NCBI GenBank assembly: GCA_020025095.1
Contig: JAHHSS010000054.1
Span: 1 to 11,274 of the forward strand
DNA from: Peptostreptococcus sp.
Lineage (GTDB): Bacteria; Bacillota; Clostridia; Peptostreptococcales; Peptostreptococcaceae
DNA length: 11,274 nt
Direction of reading: 5' to 3'
Shown: positions 1 through 6,183 of the stretch, in pieces
How positions within the stretch are numbered: the stretch's first letter is position 1
How the letters are laid out: each line of letters begins with the position of its first letter
Translations under genes and position numbers: made by a program
The notes under the pieces: generated by a model
What the model was told of the DNA's origin: nothing
Seen by the model: the letters and a program-made list of their open reading frames with translations, nothing else
Databases searched by the model: none

Positions 1-28
1 CTTTTTACTATTTCATTGAATATAATCC

Positions 29-80
29 AGTTGAAATAGATATTTTTTATATTTTAGAATATAAAAAGCTAATCTCAACT
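29..80 (-). terminator. Imperfect hairpin 3' of the VWA gene (possible terminator or 3' UTR structure)
   Basis: Two nested arms are visible: an outer pair at 29-37 and 72-80 and a perfect 10-bp A/T inner pair at 44-53 and 58-67 with a 4-nt loop. The outer arm pairs fully only in minus-strand RNA, where the one imperfect position becomes a G.U wobble; in plus-strand RNA it is an A/C mismatch. This suggests it acts in the transcript of the VWA gene ending at 108. There is no clear U-run after it, so a classical Rho-independent terminator is not established. It may instead protect or process the 3' end. Confidence 0.3.
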
Positions 81-107
81 TTAAAAATTTACATATATAT
101 TTTTATA

Positions 108-1991
108 TTATTTATTAATTAATTGTTCTAAATAAAAACCTATTATACGAGAAAATCTATCTAAGCTCCTTATATATGCAAAATCCTTTCCATATATCTT
201 TTTTTCTGCATCAAGGTCTTCATCTAAACCTGTAAACACTCCCAAAACATTATGCTCTCTCATCTTCATATTAAAAACCTCTTGTGCAGTATCTTTTATA
301 GCAACTTCACCTTCGTAATCAGTACCATCTACCTTAATAAAGCCTACTGTTCCTAGGTCTATTTTATCATTTGGCTTACCATCACTCAGTACTATAAGAA
401 CTCTATTATCATATTCTAAAGTATCCATCTGTCTAGAAATAAATTTAATTGGCAAACCATCCCTATTACTGCCTGAAGCTTTATAATTGAAAATTCTGCT
501 ATTGGCACTCATTGGGTCTTTATAATCTCTATATTCTGTCATAATAAGAAAATTAAAGAAATTACAAAATCCAAATACTCTAGTCGCTATACCTAGAGAA
601 GTTAAGGCCTCAGCTATAACATATGCTTGGGAAGATACCAATTCTTCTCTTTCAATTTGAGAAGCAGAAGAATCTAATAATATATCCACAGACAAAGATC
701 CTAGCTGCTCCTTGTTATTTTTTACAAATATTTTTTCATCTCCTAATACTTTATTTCTCCATATTTTAGAAACAATCAACTGACCACTTCTTGTTAGTTC
801 TGATGACTCATCATCTTCAAGTAAAATCTTCTTCCTTAAAATTTCTTTTAATTCATTTATCGCCCTTCTAAATACTAATTCATTATCTTTATAGTACTCT
901 ATATTCTTTTCTCTCTGCTTCAATATTGAATTTGCAAAGTACTTATCATATTTTCCTTCAATAAATTTGCCTTCTGTAAAATGTAACTTTATACCTTCAT
1001 GAATTCCAGTACATAATTTTTTTTCTAAAAAGTCAGTTACATAGTCTGGATAGATTGATTCTCCATATCTAGCTAGTACCATGTCTTTAACCTTATTATT
1101 TCTATTAATAACTGACTGGTTATTATTTGTTTTTAGTCTTTCATCATCAATTTTAATATCATCAGATATTTGACCCGTAAACTCTGCAGATTCAATTGAA
1201 AAGATTCCGAGTTTATCTGTTTCACTCATCTTATTGATATTTTTTTTCTTCATTTTAAAATTCAATCTTGCTGGTTTAGGATTTTCTGATTTTGTCTTTT
1301 TGACTTTTTTGTTTTCTTTATTTATATTTTTATCATCATTTTCGCTTTCAGATTGAACATTCTCATAAAAAAATCTTAAGAAAGCACCATTAAGGTAGGA
1401 AATCAATTCATCTGTTAATTCTTCTCTTGGAGTTTTTTCATGCCCTTCCTCAAGTAAATCTGCCTTAGCAATATTGGTTAGAAATTTATTAAGATTTTCT
1501 TCCATAAGAGCACTTCTTCTCCTTAAGTATAAAGCGGATTCTTCTACTATTCCCCTGCCTTGAACAAATTCATTGTTCAAAATAGAATAGTATACATACT
1601 CTATTTCTTCTTCAACTGTCAAATCTTCTATAAAATCATTTTTTTCTTCTCTTTTTACTCTATACTTATCTGCAATTTTTTGAAGAAATTTCTCTCTATA
1701 ATCAGCTACTCCTGGTCTTTCTTTTATCAAATTATCTGAAAAAGACTCATCAATAAAAATTTCTACAATCTTTAAAAATTCATTCTTCATACTTGTCTTG
1801 CTCATACAAACATAAAGAAAATCTAAAAATCTATCCATATCTAAAATTTTATAAACATAGCCTAAAATAGACATTTTATAGTAATCCATATCAACATCAT
1901 TGTAATTATCAAATAGGTTTAGTATAGGTACATAAGAATATTCCTCTGATATAGTCCATACAAGATTCTCTTTTCTTAATTTATTGCTCAT
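108..1991 (-). CDS. NorD-like VWA (von Willebrand factor A) domain protein
   Basis: This 627-residue protein has no signal peptide or membrane segment and should be cytoplasmic. Residues 1-210 are mostly helical. A Lys/Asn/Glu-rich linker follows (about 213-255), and a VWA domain occupies roughly 430-627. The metal-binding MIDAS motif is intact: DSSAS with D440, S442 and S444, and SDGKPND with D537. The SDGKPND stretch followed by an acidic/Tyr segment (TDYEGEVAIKDT) resembles NorD, the protein that works with the NorQ AAA+ ATPase to activate nitric oxide reductase; CobT and the CbbO family are related. The start is the ATG at 1989-1991 with an AAGGTG ribosome site close upstream. The AAA+ gene ends 12 bp before it, so the two are almost certainly co-transcribed and probably form one chaperone complex in which the VWA part recognises the client. 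No nitric oxide reductase or other client enzyme is in the window, so the substrate is unknown. The family call is firm; a NorD function is not. Confidence 0.85.
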   Translation of the reverse strand: MSNKLRKENLVWTISEEYSYVPILNLFDNYNDVDMDYYKMSILGYVYKILDMDRFLDFLYVCMSKTSMKNEFLKIVEIFIDESFSDNLIKERPGVADYREKFLQKIADKYRVKREEKNDFIEDLTVEEEIEYVYYSILNNEFVQGRGIVEESALYLRRRSALMEENLNKFLTNIAKADLLEEGHEKTPREELTDELISYLNGAFLRFFYENVQSESENDDKNINKENKKVKKTKSENPKPARLNFKMKKKNINKMSETDKLGIFSIESAEFTGQISDDIKIDDERLKTNNNQSVINRNNKVKDMVLARYGESIYPDYVTDFLEKKLCTGIHEGIKLHFTEGKFIEGKYDKYFANSILKQREKNIEYYKDNELVFRRAINELKEILRKKILLEDDESSELTRSGQLIVSKIWRNKVLGDEKIFVKNNKEQLGSLSVDILLDSSASQIEREELVSSQAYVIAEALTSLGIATRVFGFCNFFNFLIMTEYRDYKDPMSANSRIFNYKASGSNRDGLPIKFISRQMDTLEYDNRVLIVLSDGKPNDKIDLGTVGFIKVDGTDYEGEVAIKDTAQEVFNMKMREHNVLGVFTGLDEDLDAEKKIYGKDFAYIRSLDRFSRIIGFYLEQLINK

Positions 1992-2003
1992 TTTATCACC
2001 TTA

Positions 2004-2948
2004 CTATCCTAGAAAAATATCTTCCGATTTTTCACTATCCTTTATTAAGGAATTAATTACATCCCTTACTATATCTTTTTCATATTGGTCAAAAGTTTTA
2101 TTTACAATTCCCATTTCAAGAGCAGCTTTTATAGGTAAACCTTTTTTTATAGTTTCAATACTTGAAAAAAGTCCTCTTAAATCTATCGTTTTAGAAGAAA
2201 TTTCAGCATTTAAAGATTTTTTCTGCAAATCCATAAATAACCTTACAAATCTGTCTAAATATTCTTCATTTAGGTTAAATTCATTCCCTAATATCATTTT
2301 AAAATTTTCTTCTGTGATAGTTGGCATTTCTATTACCAAAAACCTAGAAACAAGTGCTTCATTTAACTCCTTAGTTCCTATATATCCATAGTTCATAGTA
2401 CCTATAAATCTTGTGGCATCATGCATATTTATTTTTTCATATCCCGGTACATCTATTACTCGCCTATAATCTAGTGCTGAATAGATAACAGAAAGAGAAT
2501 CGTTCTTCGCCATATTTATTTCATCAAATACTGCAAATCCTCCACTCTCTGCTGCACTATAGACTGGTCCCTTTCTCAATTTCACCTCATTATCAACAAA
2601 AGTATCTGTTCCCAAAAGACTACTACTATCTGATGTTACATTCATTGAAATATTCCACATAGGTCTGGAAAATAACATCCCCAGATTTTCAGCGAGTACA
2701 TTTTTACCTGTCGCTTTAGGCCCTGAAAGTAATATATTATATCCTGCTAGCAAAGCTGCTATAGACTTGCTCAAAACTTCACCACCATAATATTTATATT
2801 TAGGTATAGGAACCCTATCCTTCAAACTATCTTCTAATTTATAAAATTTTCTAAATTCATCTAATTCTCTTAATAACTTTTCAGGAACTCCCTGTCCTAA
2901 TAAAAATTCTTTCATATATTTTGGAATGTCTGTAATTTTTACAGCCAT
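2004..2948 (-). CDS. MoxR-family AAA+ ATPase (NorQ/CbbQ/GvpN-like)
   Basis: A cytoplasmic AAA+ ATPase of 314 residues from the start chosen here, of the MoxR type that remodels or metallates enzymes together with a VWA partner. Visible motifs, numbered from that start: Walker A GPKATGKN (76-83), Walker B FAVFDE (138-143), sensor 1 in GTMN (N186), the family signature GTKELNEALVSRF with a likely arginine finger at R202, and a possible sensor 2 arginine at R258. Walker A ends in Lys-Asn instead of the usual Lys-Ser/Thr, which is odd because that hydroxyl normally helps bind magnesium. A longer reading from the ATG at 2967-2969 adds seven residues (MKFERRR), but those codons are themselves the AAAGGAGG ribosome site and nothing resembling a ribosome site precedes that upstream ATG. 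It is the first gene of a two-gene operon with the VWA gene. Family is certain from motifs; the client protein is unknown. Confidence 0.88.
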   Translation of the reverse strand: MAVKITDIPKYMKEFLLGQGVPEKLLRELDEFRKFYKLEDSLKDRVPIPKYKYYGGEVLSKSIAALLAGYNILLSGPKATGKNVLAENLGMLFSRPMWNISMNVTSDSSSLLGTDTFVDNEVKLRKGPVYSAAESGGFAVFDEINMAKNDSLSVIYSALDYRRVIDVPGYEKINMHDATRFIGTMNYGYIGTKELNEALVSRFLVIEMPTITEENFKMILGNEFNLNEEYLDRFVRLFMDLQKKSLNAEISSKTIDLRGLFSSIETIKKGLPIKAALEMGIVNKTFDQYEKDIVRDVINSLIKDSEKSEDIFLG

Positions 2949-2960
2949 CCTCCTCCTTTC
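2949..2960 (-). promoter_or_regulatory. Ribosome binding site deciding the AAA+ start
   Basis: The minus strand reads GAAAGGAGGAGG directly before the ATG at 2946-2948. AAAGGAGG is a full anti-Shine-Dalgarno match, 3 nt from that ATG. The spacing is short, but the alternative ATG at 2967-2969 has only A/T-rich sequence upstream, so the downstream start is preferred. Confidence 0.65.
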
Positions 2961-3018
2961 AAATTTCATTATTTTTATTTGATTTGTATTATCATTTTAT
3001 ACCCATTTAGGATAGATA

Positions 3019-3062
3019 AAAATCAATACCAATTAATTTGATAATCAATTAGTATTGATTTT
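3019..3062 (-). promoter_or_regulatory. Leader hairpin in the 5' UTR of the AAA+/VWA operon
   Basis: Arms at 3019-3038 and 3043-3062 form a 20-bp stem with a 4-nt loop. In minus-strand RNA all 20 positions pair, two as G.U or U.G wobbles (3030/3051 and 3035/3046); in plus-strand RNA those two are A/C mismatches, so the structure favours the minus transcript. It begins about 6 nt after the predicted transcription start and ends in a run of five U. This could be an early terminator/attenuator or a 5' stabilising stem-loop. It could also be the second terminator of the upstream iron-sulfur gene. Confidence 0.5.
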
Positions 3063-3074
3063 CTATACATTGAC

Positions 3075-3103
3075 ATTATATATAATTTTTTATTTAAAAT
3101 CAA
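3075..3103 (-). promoter_or_regulatory. Predicted sigma-A promoter of the AAA+/VWA operon
   Basis: On the minus strand a -35 box TTGATT (3098-3103) is followed by a 17-bp spacer and a perfect -10 box TATAAT (3075-3080). The predicted start of transcription is near 3068, giving a 5' UTR of about 120 nt to the chosen AAA+ start codon. The spacing is optimal and the site is downstream of the terminator of the preceding gene. Confidence 0.65.
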
Positions 3104-3118
3104 TAAATCAAACTTGAT

Positions 3119-3140
3119 ATATGTTGAAATTCCAACATAT
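3119..3140 (-). promoter_or_regulatory. 22-bp palindrome with CRP/FNR-type geometry upstream of the promoter
   Basis: The site is an 8-bp inverted repeat (ATATGTTG / CAACATAT) around a 6-bp centre, i.e. TGTTG-N6-CAACA, the same half-site spacing as CRP sites (TGTGA-N6-TCACA). Its centre (3129.5) lies 61.5 bp upstream of the start predicted from the -10 box, a standard class I activator position. It has no U-run and is not needed as a terminator because 3149-3188 serves that role. Which regulator binds is unknown. Confidence 0.45.
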
Positions 3141-3148
3141 TTACAAAT

Positions 3149-3188
3149 AAAAAAAGCATTTTTTAAATAGAAAGACTTTTTATGCTCT
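3149..3188 (-). terminator. Probable Rho-independent terminator of the iron-sulfur gene
   Basis: In minus-strand RNA, AGAGCAU (3182-3188) pairs with AUGCUUU (3153-3159), including one G.U, across a 22-nt loop, followed by an unbroken run of seven U (3149-3155; it overlaps the last base pairs of the stem). The stem is short and the loop large, so the strength is uncertain. It lies about 100 nt after the stop codon at 3292. Confidence 0.45.
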
Positions 3189-3291
3189 AAAATTTAATTA
3201 TATATAAACACATAAAATGCCCACCATCCATAAAAACACTTTTTCTAGATTTGTAACTTGCAAGAATATAAAATTTTTCATACTTTATATT

Positions 3292-4281
3292 TTATTTATA
3301 GAATTTATATTTCATCCTATTCAATAGAGAGTTTGTTTTACTCTTTTCATCTACATCTAAAATAGTAGTTAAGAAATGCTTCACATTTATATCCTCAGAT
3401 TTTAAAAAACCAAAACAAGTAGAGCAATATGTAGTTAAACTTTTCCCCCTGGCTTGATTTTTTATGTCTTTTTTCATATACTTAGCAAGCTGACCTTCTT
3501 TTACTCCTGCACATCCACCTGCACCACAGCATTGTTCATCTACACACACTATATTTAAATTTTTGTGACAATTTTTTATATTATTCAGAATAATTTCTTT
3601 CTCTCTATCAGGACAAGGTCTAAATAGTAATATATCTCCGTTTATTTCTTTTCCTATATCAAGTTCTTTCAATTTTGTATAGATATCTACAACTTTTATG
3701 CTTATCCTGTCTTTAAGATAGTAGTAACAGTTTGGACATACCACTATCAGCTCATCAATATTATTATCCCCAAATCTTTTTTCTAACCTTGCTATTATTT
3801 CTTTACTATCTCTATCTAGTCCCAACTCATATATTGGCTTTCCGCAACAATCGAATACTACTCCTATGCCCTTTTCTTTCATCTTATCAATTAGTTCATT
3901 TGCTGTATTTGGCATATAAGATAAGAAATTACATCCTGTAAACAAGACACTTTTTTTATTTTTTTTAACACTAATACCTACATTTTTATAATTTTTAAAA
4001 ATGTAATCCCTTTTTTCTAATAAAAGTCCACCATATCCCTTTCCAGGTACCTTCCCTTTATTTTCTTCTACAATTTTTTTTCTCATATTTCTTGCAATAT
4101 TTCTTCCGTCTATATTTTGTGGACAAACAATTTTACACTTTCCGCACATAAAGCAATTATATGCTAAATCATCTCTATTCTCAAACTCTGCCAAATCTAT
4201 TTCATATTTTCTCAAAAAACTACAATTTTTTGTACACAAACCGCAATGTATACAGTTTTGAGATATTTTTTTAGTATCCAT
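3292..4281 (-). CDS. Iron-sulfur protein with two 4Fe-4S motifs and two CCG (HdrD/GlpC-type) Cys modules
   Basis: A soluble 329-residue redox protein. The N-terminus carries two ferredoxin-type clusters: C10-C13-C16-C20 (CIHCGLCTKNC) and C43-C46-C49-C53 (CFMCGKCKIVC, followed by Pro). Two cysteine-rich CCG-type modules follow: C117, C145-C146, C182-x-x-C185, and C223, C251-C252, C286-x-x-C289. This order (ferredoxin pair then CCG pair) is that of heterodisulfide reductase HdrD, GlpC and related electron-transfer subunits, where the CCG motif can hold a special 4Fe-4S cluster or link to a quinone or disulfide. The spacing before the first CC (27 residues) is shorter than the usual 31-39. The ATG at 4279-4281 has a GAGGTG ribosome site 7 nt upstream. 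No flavoprotein or catalytic partner subunit is visible. Upstream lies a TVP38/TMEM64 gene, separated by a terminator-like hairpin, so co-transcription may be partial. The physiological electron donor and acceptor are unknown. Confidence 0.85.
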   Translation of the reverse strand: MDTKKISQNCIHCGLCTKNCSFLRKYEIDLAEFENRDDLAYNCFMCGKCKIVCPQNIDGRNIARNMRKKIVEENKGKVPGKGYGGLLLEKRDYIFKNYKNVGISVKKNKKSVLFTGCNFLSYMPNTANELIDKMKEKGIGVVFDCCGKPIYELGLDRDSKEIIARLEKRFGDNNIDELIVVCPNCYYYLKDRISIKVVDIYTKLKELDIGKEINGDILLFRPCPDREKEIILNNIKNCHKNLNIVCVDEQCCGAGGCAGVKEGQLAKYMKKDIKNQARGKSLTTYCSTCFGFLKSEDINVKHFLTTILDVDEKSKTNSLLNRMKYKFYK

Positions 4282-4309
4282 TACACCACACCTCTATAAA
4301 ATCCTTCTT

Positions 4310-4336
4310 AAAAAGGTTCCCATATAATAGGAACCT
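4310..4336 (-). terminator. Terminator-like hairpin between the VTT gene and the iron-sulfur gene
   Basis: AGGTTCC (4330-4336 read on the minus strand) and GGAACCT (4314-4320) form a perfect 7-bp GC-containing stem with a 9-nt loop, followed by about four to five U (4310-4314). It starts only 7 nt after the VTT stop codon and ends 28 nt before the iron-sulfur start codon. That leaves no room for a promoter between hairpin and gene. It therefore looks like a leaky terminator, or a stabilising/processing site, within one operon. It is also roughly symmetric and could act on the other strand, but no plus-strand gene reaches it. Confidence 0.65.
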
Positions 4337-4342
4337 CATTTT

Positions 4343-5035
4343 TTACAAGCTGTTTTTTCTTTTATTTTCTGCATTTTTCTTTTCACTAATTTTAGAAACA
4401 TACTTTCCAAGCACAAGTGAAACAATAGTCAAAATAACTACAAATATTATAGACATAAAAAACTCTGGAGATCTAATATCTAAAATTTTATCACCTACAT
4501 TTAAAAATATTACTGTTCCTGGTGTAATCCCTATAAGTGTAGCTATAAAATAACTTCCAAACTTTATATTAGTAAGACCAGAAATATAATTTATGACATT
4601 ATATGGCATAATAGGTATCAATCTGCATATTAAAACAATAAGAAATCCTTCTTTTTTTTCTGCTTTATAAAACTTATTCCACCATTTTGCAGGAAGTTTG
4701 TTAGAAAGATACTTAGTAACCATATCCTTTGCTAAAACATTTGCCAATAAAAACATTATTGTACTATTTATCATTGCACCTATTAAAGTAAGTATTGTTC
4801 CCTCTAAAAGACCAAAGGAAAGCCCTCCAGCTAATGCTAATACCGGTACGGGGAAAAAGAATATTGGAAGTATCGCCCAAACCCCTATATATGCTATTGG
4901 AGCAAGTATTCCAAAACTATTTACCCAATCTCTTATACTTTGGGCTGTAATTCCTTGTAGAAATAACTTGTAAATAACTATACACAATAATATCAATATC
5001 AGTATTATTATTTTTTTCTTTAATTTTTCTGACAT
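4343..5035 (-). CDS. TVP38/TMEM64 (VTT-domain, DedA-related) membrane protein, copy 1
   Basis: A 230-residue integral membrane protein. A basic N-terminus leads into a first membrane helix (about 8-26). A VTT domain follows, with hydrophobic segments near 46-70 and 75-103, the family's GG-x-x-FG turn (GGLSFG, 70-75), the conserved CRLIPIMPYNVINYISGL stretch (137-154, including R138 and P141/P144) and G-x-x-PGT (169-174). A last helix spans about 192-211 before a Lys-rich cytoplasmic tail. VTT/DedA proteins act as lipid scramblases or proton-coupled membrane transporters; the role of the bacterial TVP38 branch is not settled. The ATG at 5033-5035 follows an AAAGGGTGAG ribosome site. It has its own predicted promoter (5108-5137) and sits between a paralogous gene and the iron-sulfur gene. 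The family is secure; the substrate is unknown. Confidence 0.85.
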   Translation of the reverse strand: MSEKLKKKIIILILILLCIVIYKLFLQGITAQSIRDWVNSFGILAPIAYIGVWAILPIFFFPVPVLALAGGLSFGLLEGTILTLIGAMINSTIMFLLANVLAKDMVTKYLSNKLPAKWWNKFYKAEKKEGFLIVLICRLIPIMPYNVINYISGLTNIKFGSYFIATLIGITPGTVIFLNVGDKILDIRSPEFFMSIIFVVILTIVSLVLGKYVSKISEKKNAENKRKNSL

Positions 5036-5107
5036 AACTCACCCTTTTGAACAATATAAATTATAAGACCAAAACTATAAAAATAACTATTGAAGCTTAT
5101 CTATTTT

Positions 5108-5137
5108 ATTATATCTTATATTACACTTTTTTGTCGA
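5108..5137 (-). promoter_or_regulatory. Predicted sigma-A promoter of VTT copy 1
   Basis: The minus strand shows TCGACA (5132-5137; five of six bases of TTGACA), an 18-bp spacer and a perfect TATAAT (5108-5113). The start would be near 5101, giving a UTR of about 65 nt. AT-rich intergenic DNA makes chance matches common, so this is moderate evidence. Confidence 0.5.
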
Positions 5138-5151
5138 TTTATAAATTATTG

Positions 5152-5173
5152 AATATTAATTTTTATTGATATT
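5152..5173 (-). other. AT-rich inverted repeat just after VTT copy 2
   Basis: Nine-base arms at 5152-5160 and 5165-5173 with one mismatched position and a 4-nt centre lie right after the stop codon of the preceding gene at 5177. It could be a weak 3' hairpin, although no U-run follows on the minus strand, or an operator: its centre is 61.5 bp upstream of the start predicted from the promoter at 5108-5137. The base composition makes chance plausible. Confidence 0.25.
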
Positions 5174-5176
5174 TAC

Positions 5177-5926
5177 CTAATTTTCTAATCCAGAATTTCC
5201 CTTTTTATTTTTCTTATATTTATCATTATATACTTTTTTCGCTACAGCAATTATTATAGAAAGTGCAAATAAAATAAGAAGTCCTATAAATAGTTTTTGT
5301 GCTCCTCCTGTAAGTGTACCACCTACATATGAATATACTATTGTAGCTGGTAATTGTCCTATTCCTGTTGCAAGAAAGAATGACCAAAAGCTCATATTAG
5401 TAAGCCCTGCTGCATAACTAACAAAGTCAAATGAAATAAATGGAAGCAATCTACACACAAGAATTGCATATTTACCATATCTTTCAAAGAATTCATCTAT
5501 ACTTTCCATAGCCCCCTTACTAGTCAACTTTTCTACAGCATCTCTTCCCAAAACTCTAGCTATAAAGAAACATAGTGCTGCACCTGCCATTGCTGAAGAC
5601 CAAGACAATAAAGCTCCTTTTACCCAACCAAATATTGAGGCATTCGCAAGTGTAATTAAAAATGCTGGAATTGGTGCTGCAACAGATTGAAGTATCATCA
5701 ATAAAAATGATATTACTGCAGCCATTTTTCCATATGATCTTATATAGTTAACAACTTCTTTCACATCTAACTGTGATAGTAAATAAACTACATGATTTAA
5801 TTTTTTATTTACTGAAGGTATAAAAAAATATAGCGCTAAGCATAGTAGAAAAGATATAATGACTATTATTCTACCTATTTTTCTTTTTTTATTTGCCTTT
5901 TTTTTACAGTCAAATTTTTTATCCAT
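5177..5926 (-). CDS. TVP38/TMEM64 (VTT-domain, DedA-related) membrane protein, copy 2
   Basis: A 249-residue membrane protein, paralogous to the next gene downstream but clearly divergent. A very basic N-terminus (KKKANKKRK) precedes the first helix (about 18-36), placing that end inside. The VTT domain includes SVAAPIPAF (81-89), hydrophobic stretches around 68-100 and 103-124, CRLLPFISFDFVSYAAGL (158-175, with R159 and P162) and GQLPATIVYSYVGG (190-203). A final helix lies near 211-229, followed by a Lys/Asn-rich tail. The CRL-P-(8-9 residues)-GLTN segment is shared between both copies. The ATG at 5924-5926 has a strong AAGGAGG ribosome site with good spacing, and a candidate promoter lies at 6013-6041. 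Function by family: lipid or small-molecule movement across the membrane, not specified further by the sequence. Confidence 0.85.
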   Translation of the reverse strand: MDKKFDCKKKANKKRKIGRIIVIISFLLCLALYFFIPSVNKKLNHVVYLLSQLDVKEVVNYIRSYGKMAAVISFLLMILQSVAAPIPAFLITLANASIFGWVKGALLSWSSAMAGAALCFFIARVLGRDAVEKLTSKGAMESIDEFFERYGKYAILVCRLLPFISFDFVSYAAGLTNMSFWSFFLATGIGQLPATIVYSYVGGTLTGGAQKLFIGLLILFALSIIIAVAKKVYNDKYKKNKKGNSGLEN

Positions 5927-5939
5927 AATAACCTCCTTA

Positions 5940-5966
5940 TTATACTATCTTCTCCAATAAGTATAA
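5940..5966 (-). promoter_or_regulatory. Small hairpin just upstream of the VTT copy 2 ribosome site
   Basis: TTATACT (5960-5966 read on minus) and AGTATAA (5940-5946) form a 7-bp stem around 13 nt, ending 4 nt before the AAGGAGG. Such placement could modulate ribosome access, but the stem is all weak pairs except one G-C, so it may be chance. Confidence 0.25.
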
Positions 5967-6012
5967 CATAGAGAATTAATATATTAATTAAAAATACATT
6001 CTATTATTAAAA

Positions 6013-6041
6013 ACTATATCTTACACATCATAAATTGTAAA
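6013..6041 (-). promoter_or_regulatory. Predicted sigma-A promoter of VTT copy 2
   Basis: TTTACA (6036-6041), a 17-bp spacer and TATAGT (6013-6018) on the minus strand. Each box differs from consensus by one base. It lies downstream of the terminator of the large surface gene, with a UTR of about 80 nt. Confidence 0.5.
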
Positions 6042-6060
6042 TTTCTATAATTAAACTATT

Positions 6061-6112
6061 AAACAAAACAGCACTGCAAGTATTTTTATTAATTAAAAAT
6101 ACTGTACAGTGC
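6061..6112 (-). terminator. Strong terminator of the large surface-protein gene
   Basis: The arms are GCACTG (6071-6076) with CAGTGC (6107-6112), plus AGTATTTTTA (6079-6088) with TAAAAATACT (6094-6103). Together they give 16 base pairs interrupted by a small 2/3-nt internal loop, closed by a 5-nt loop. On the minus strand the tail is TGTTTTGTTT. It lies about 70 nt after the stop codon at 6184, the right position and polarity for that gene. Confidence 0.8.
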
Positions 6113-6183
6113 CATTAAGTGTTTTTAGATTCTATTTGTTATACTTATCTTAACATATTAGACTTATGTCTGCTTAATATTTA

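Noticed and set aside
1984..2391. Plus-strand open frame of 135 codons opposite the AAA+ gene
   Set aside because: It is antisense to a gene with clear AAA+ motifs, no ribosome site was noted and the product is low-complexity hydrophobic; a shadow frame. The other plus-strand frames across the window were set aside for the same reason.
2949..2969. Longer AAA+ start (MKFERRR extension)
   Set aside because: The extension codons are the AAAGGAGG ribosome site for the downstream ATG, and the upstream ATG has no ribosome site.
3034..3050. Possible Fur or FNR operator (TTGAT-A-ATCAA) at the hairpin loop
   Set aside because: The half-site spacing is 1 nt, not the 4 nt of an FNR site, and the match to a Fur box is poor; the sequence is explained by the leader hairpin.
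3070..3100. Plus-strand TTGACA with a weak -10 downstream
   Set aside because: No plus-strand gene lies downstream and the -10 match or spacing is poor; the site overlaps the better minus-strand promoter.
3193..3234. Tiny 14-codon minus-strand frame in the intergenic region
   Set aside because: No ribosome site, no resemblance to a known leader peptide, and it ends just before a terminator; nothing supports translation.
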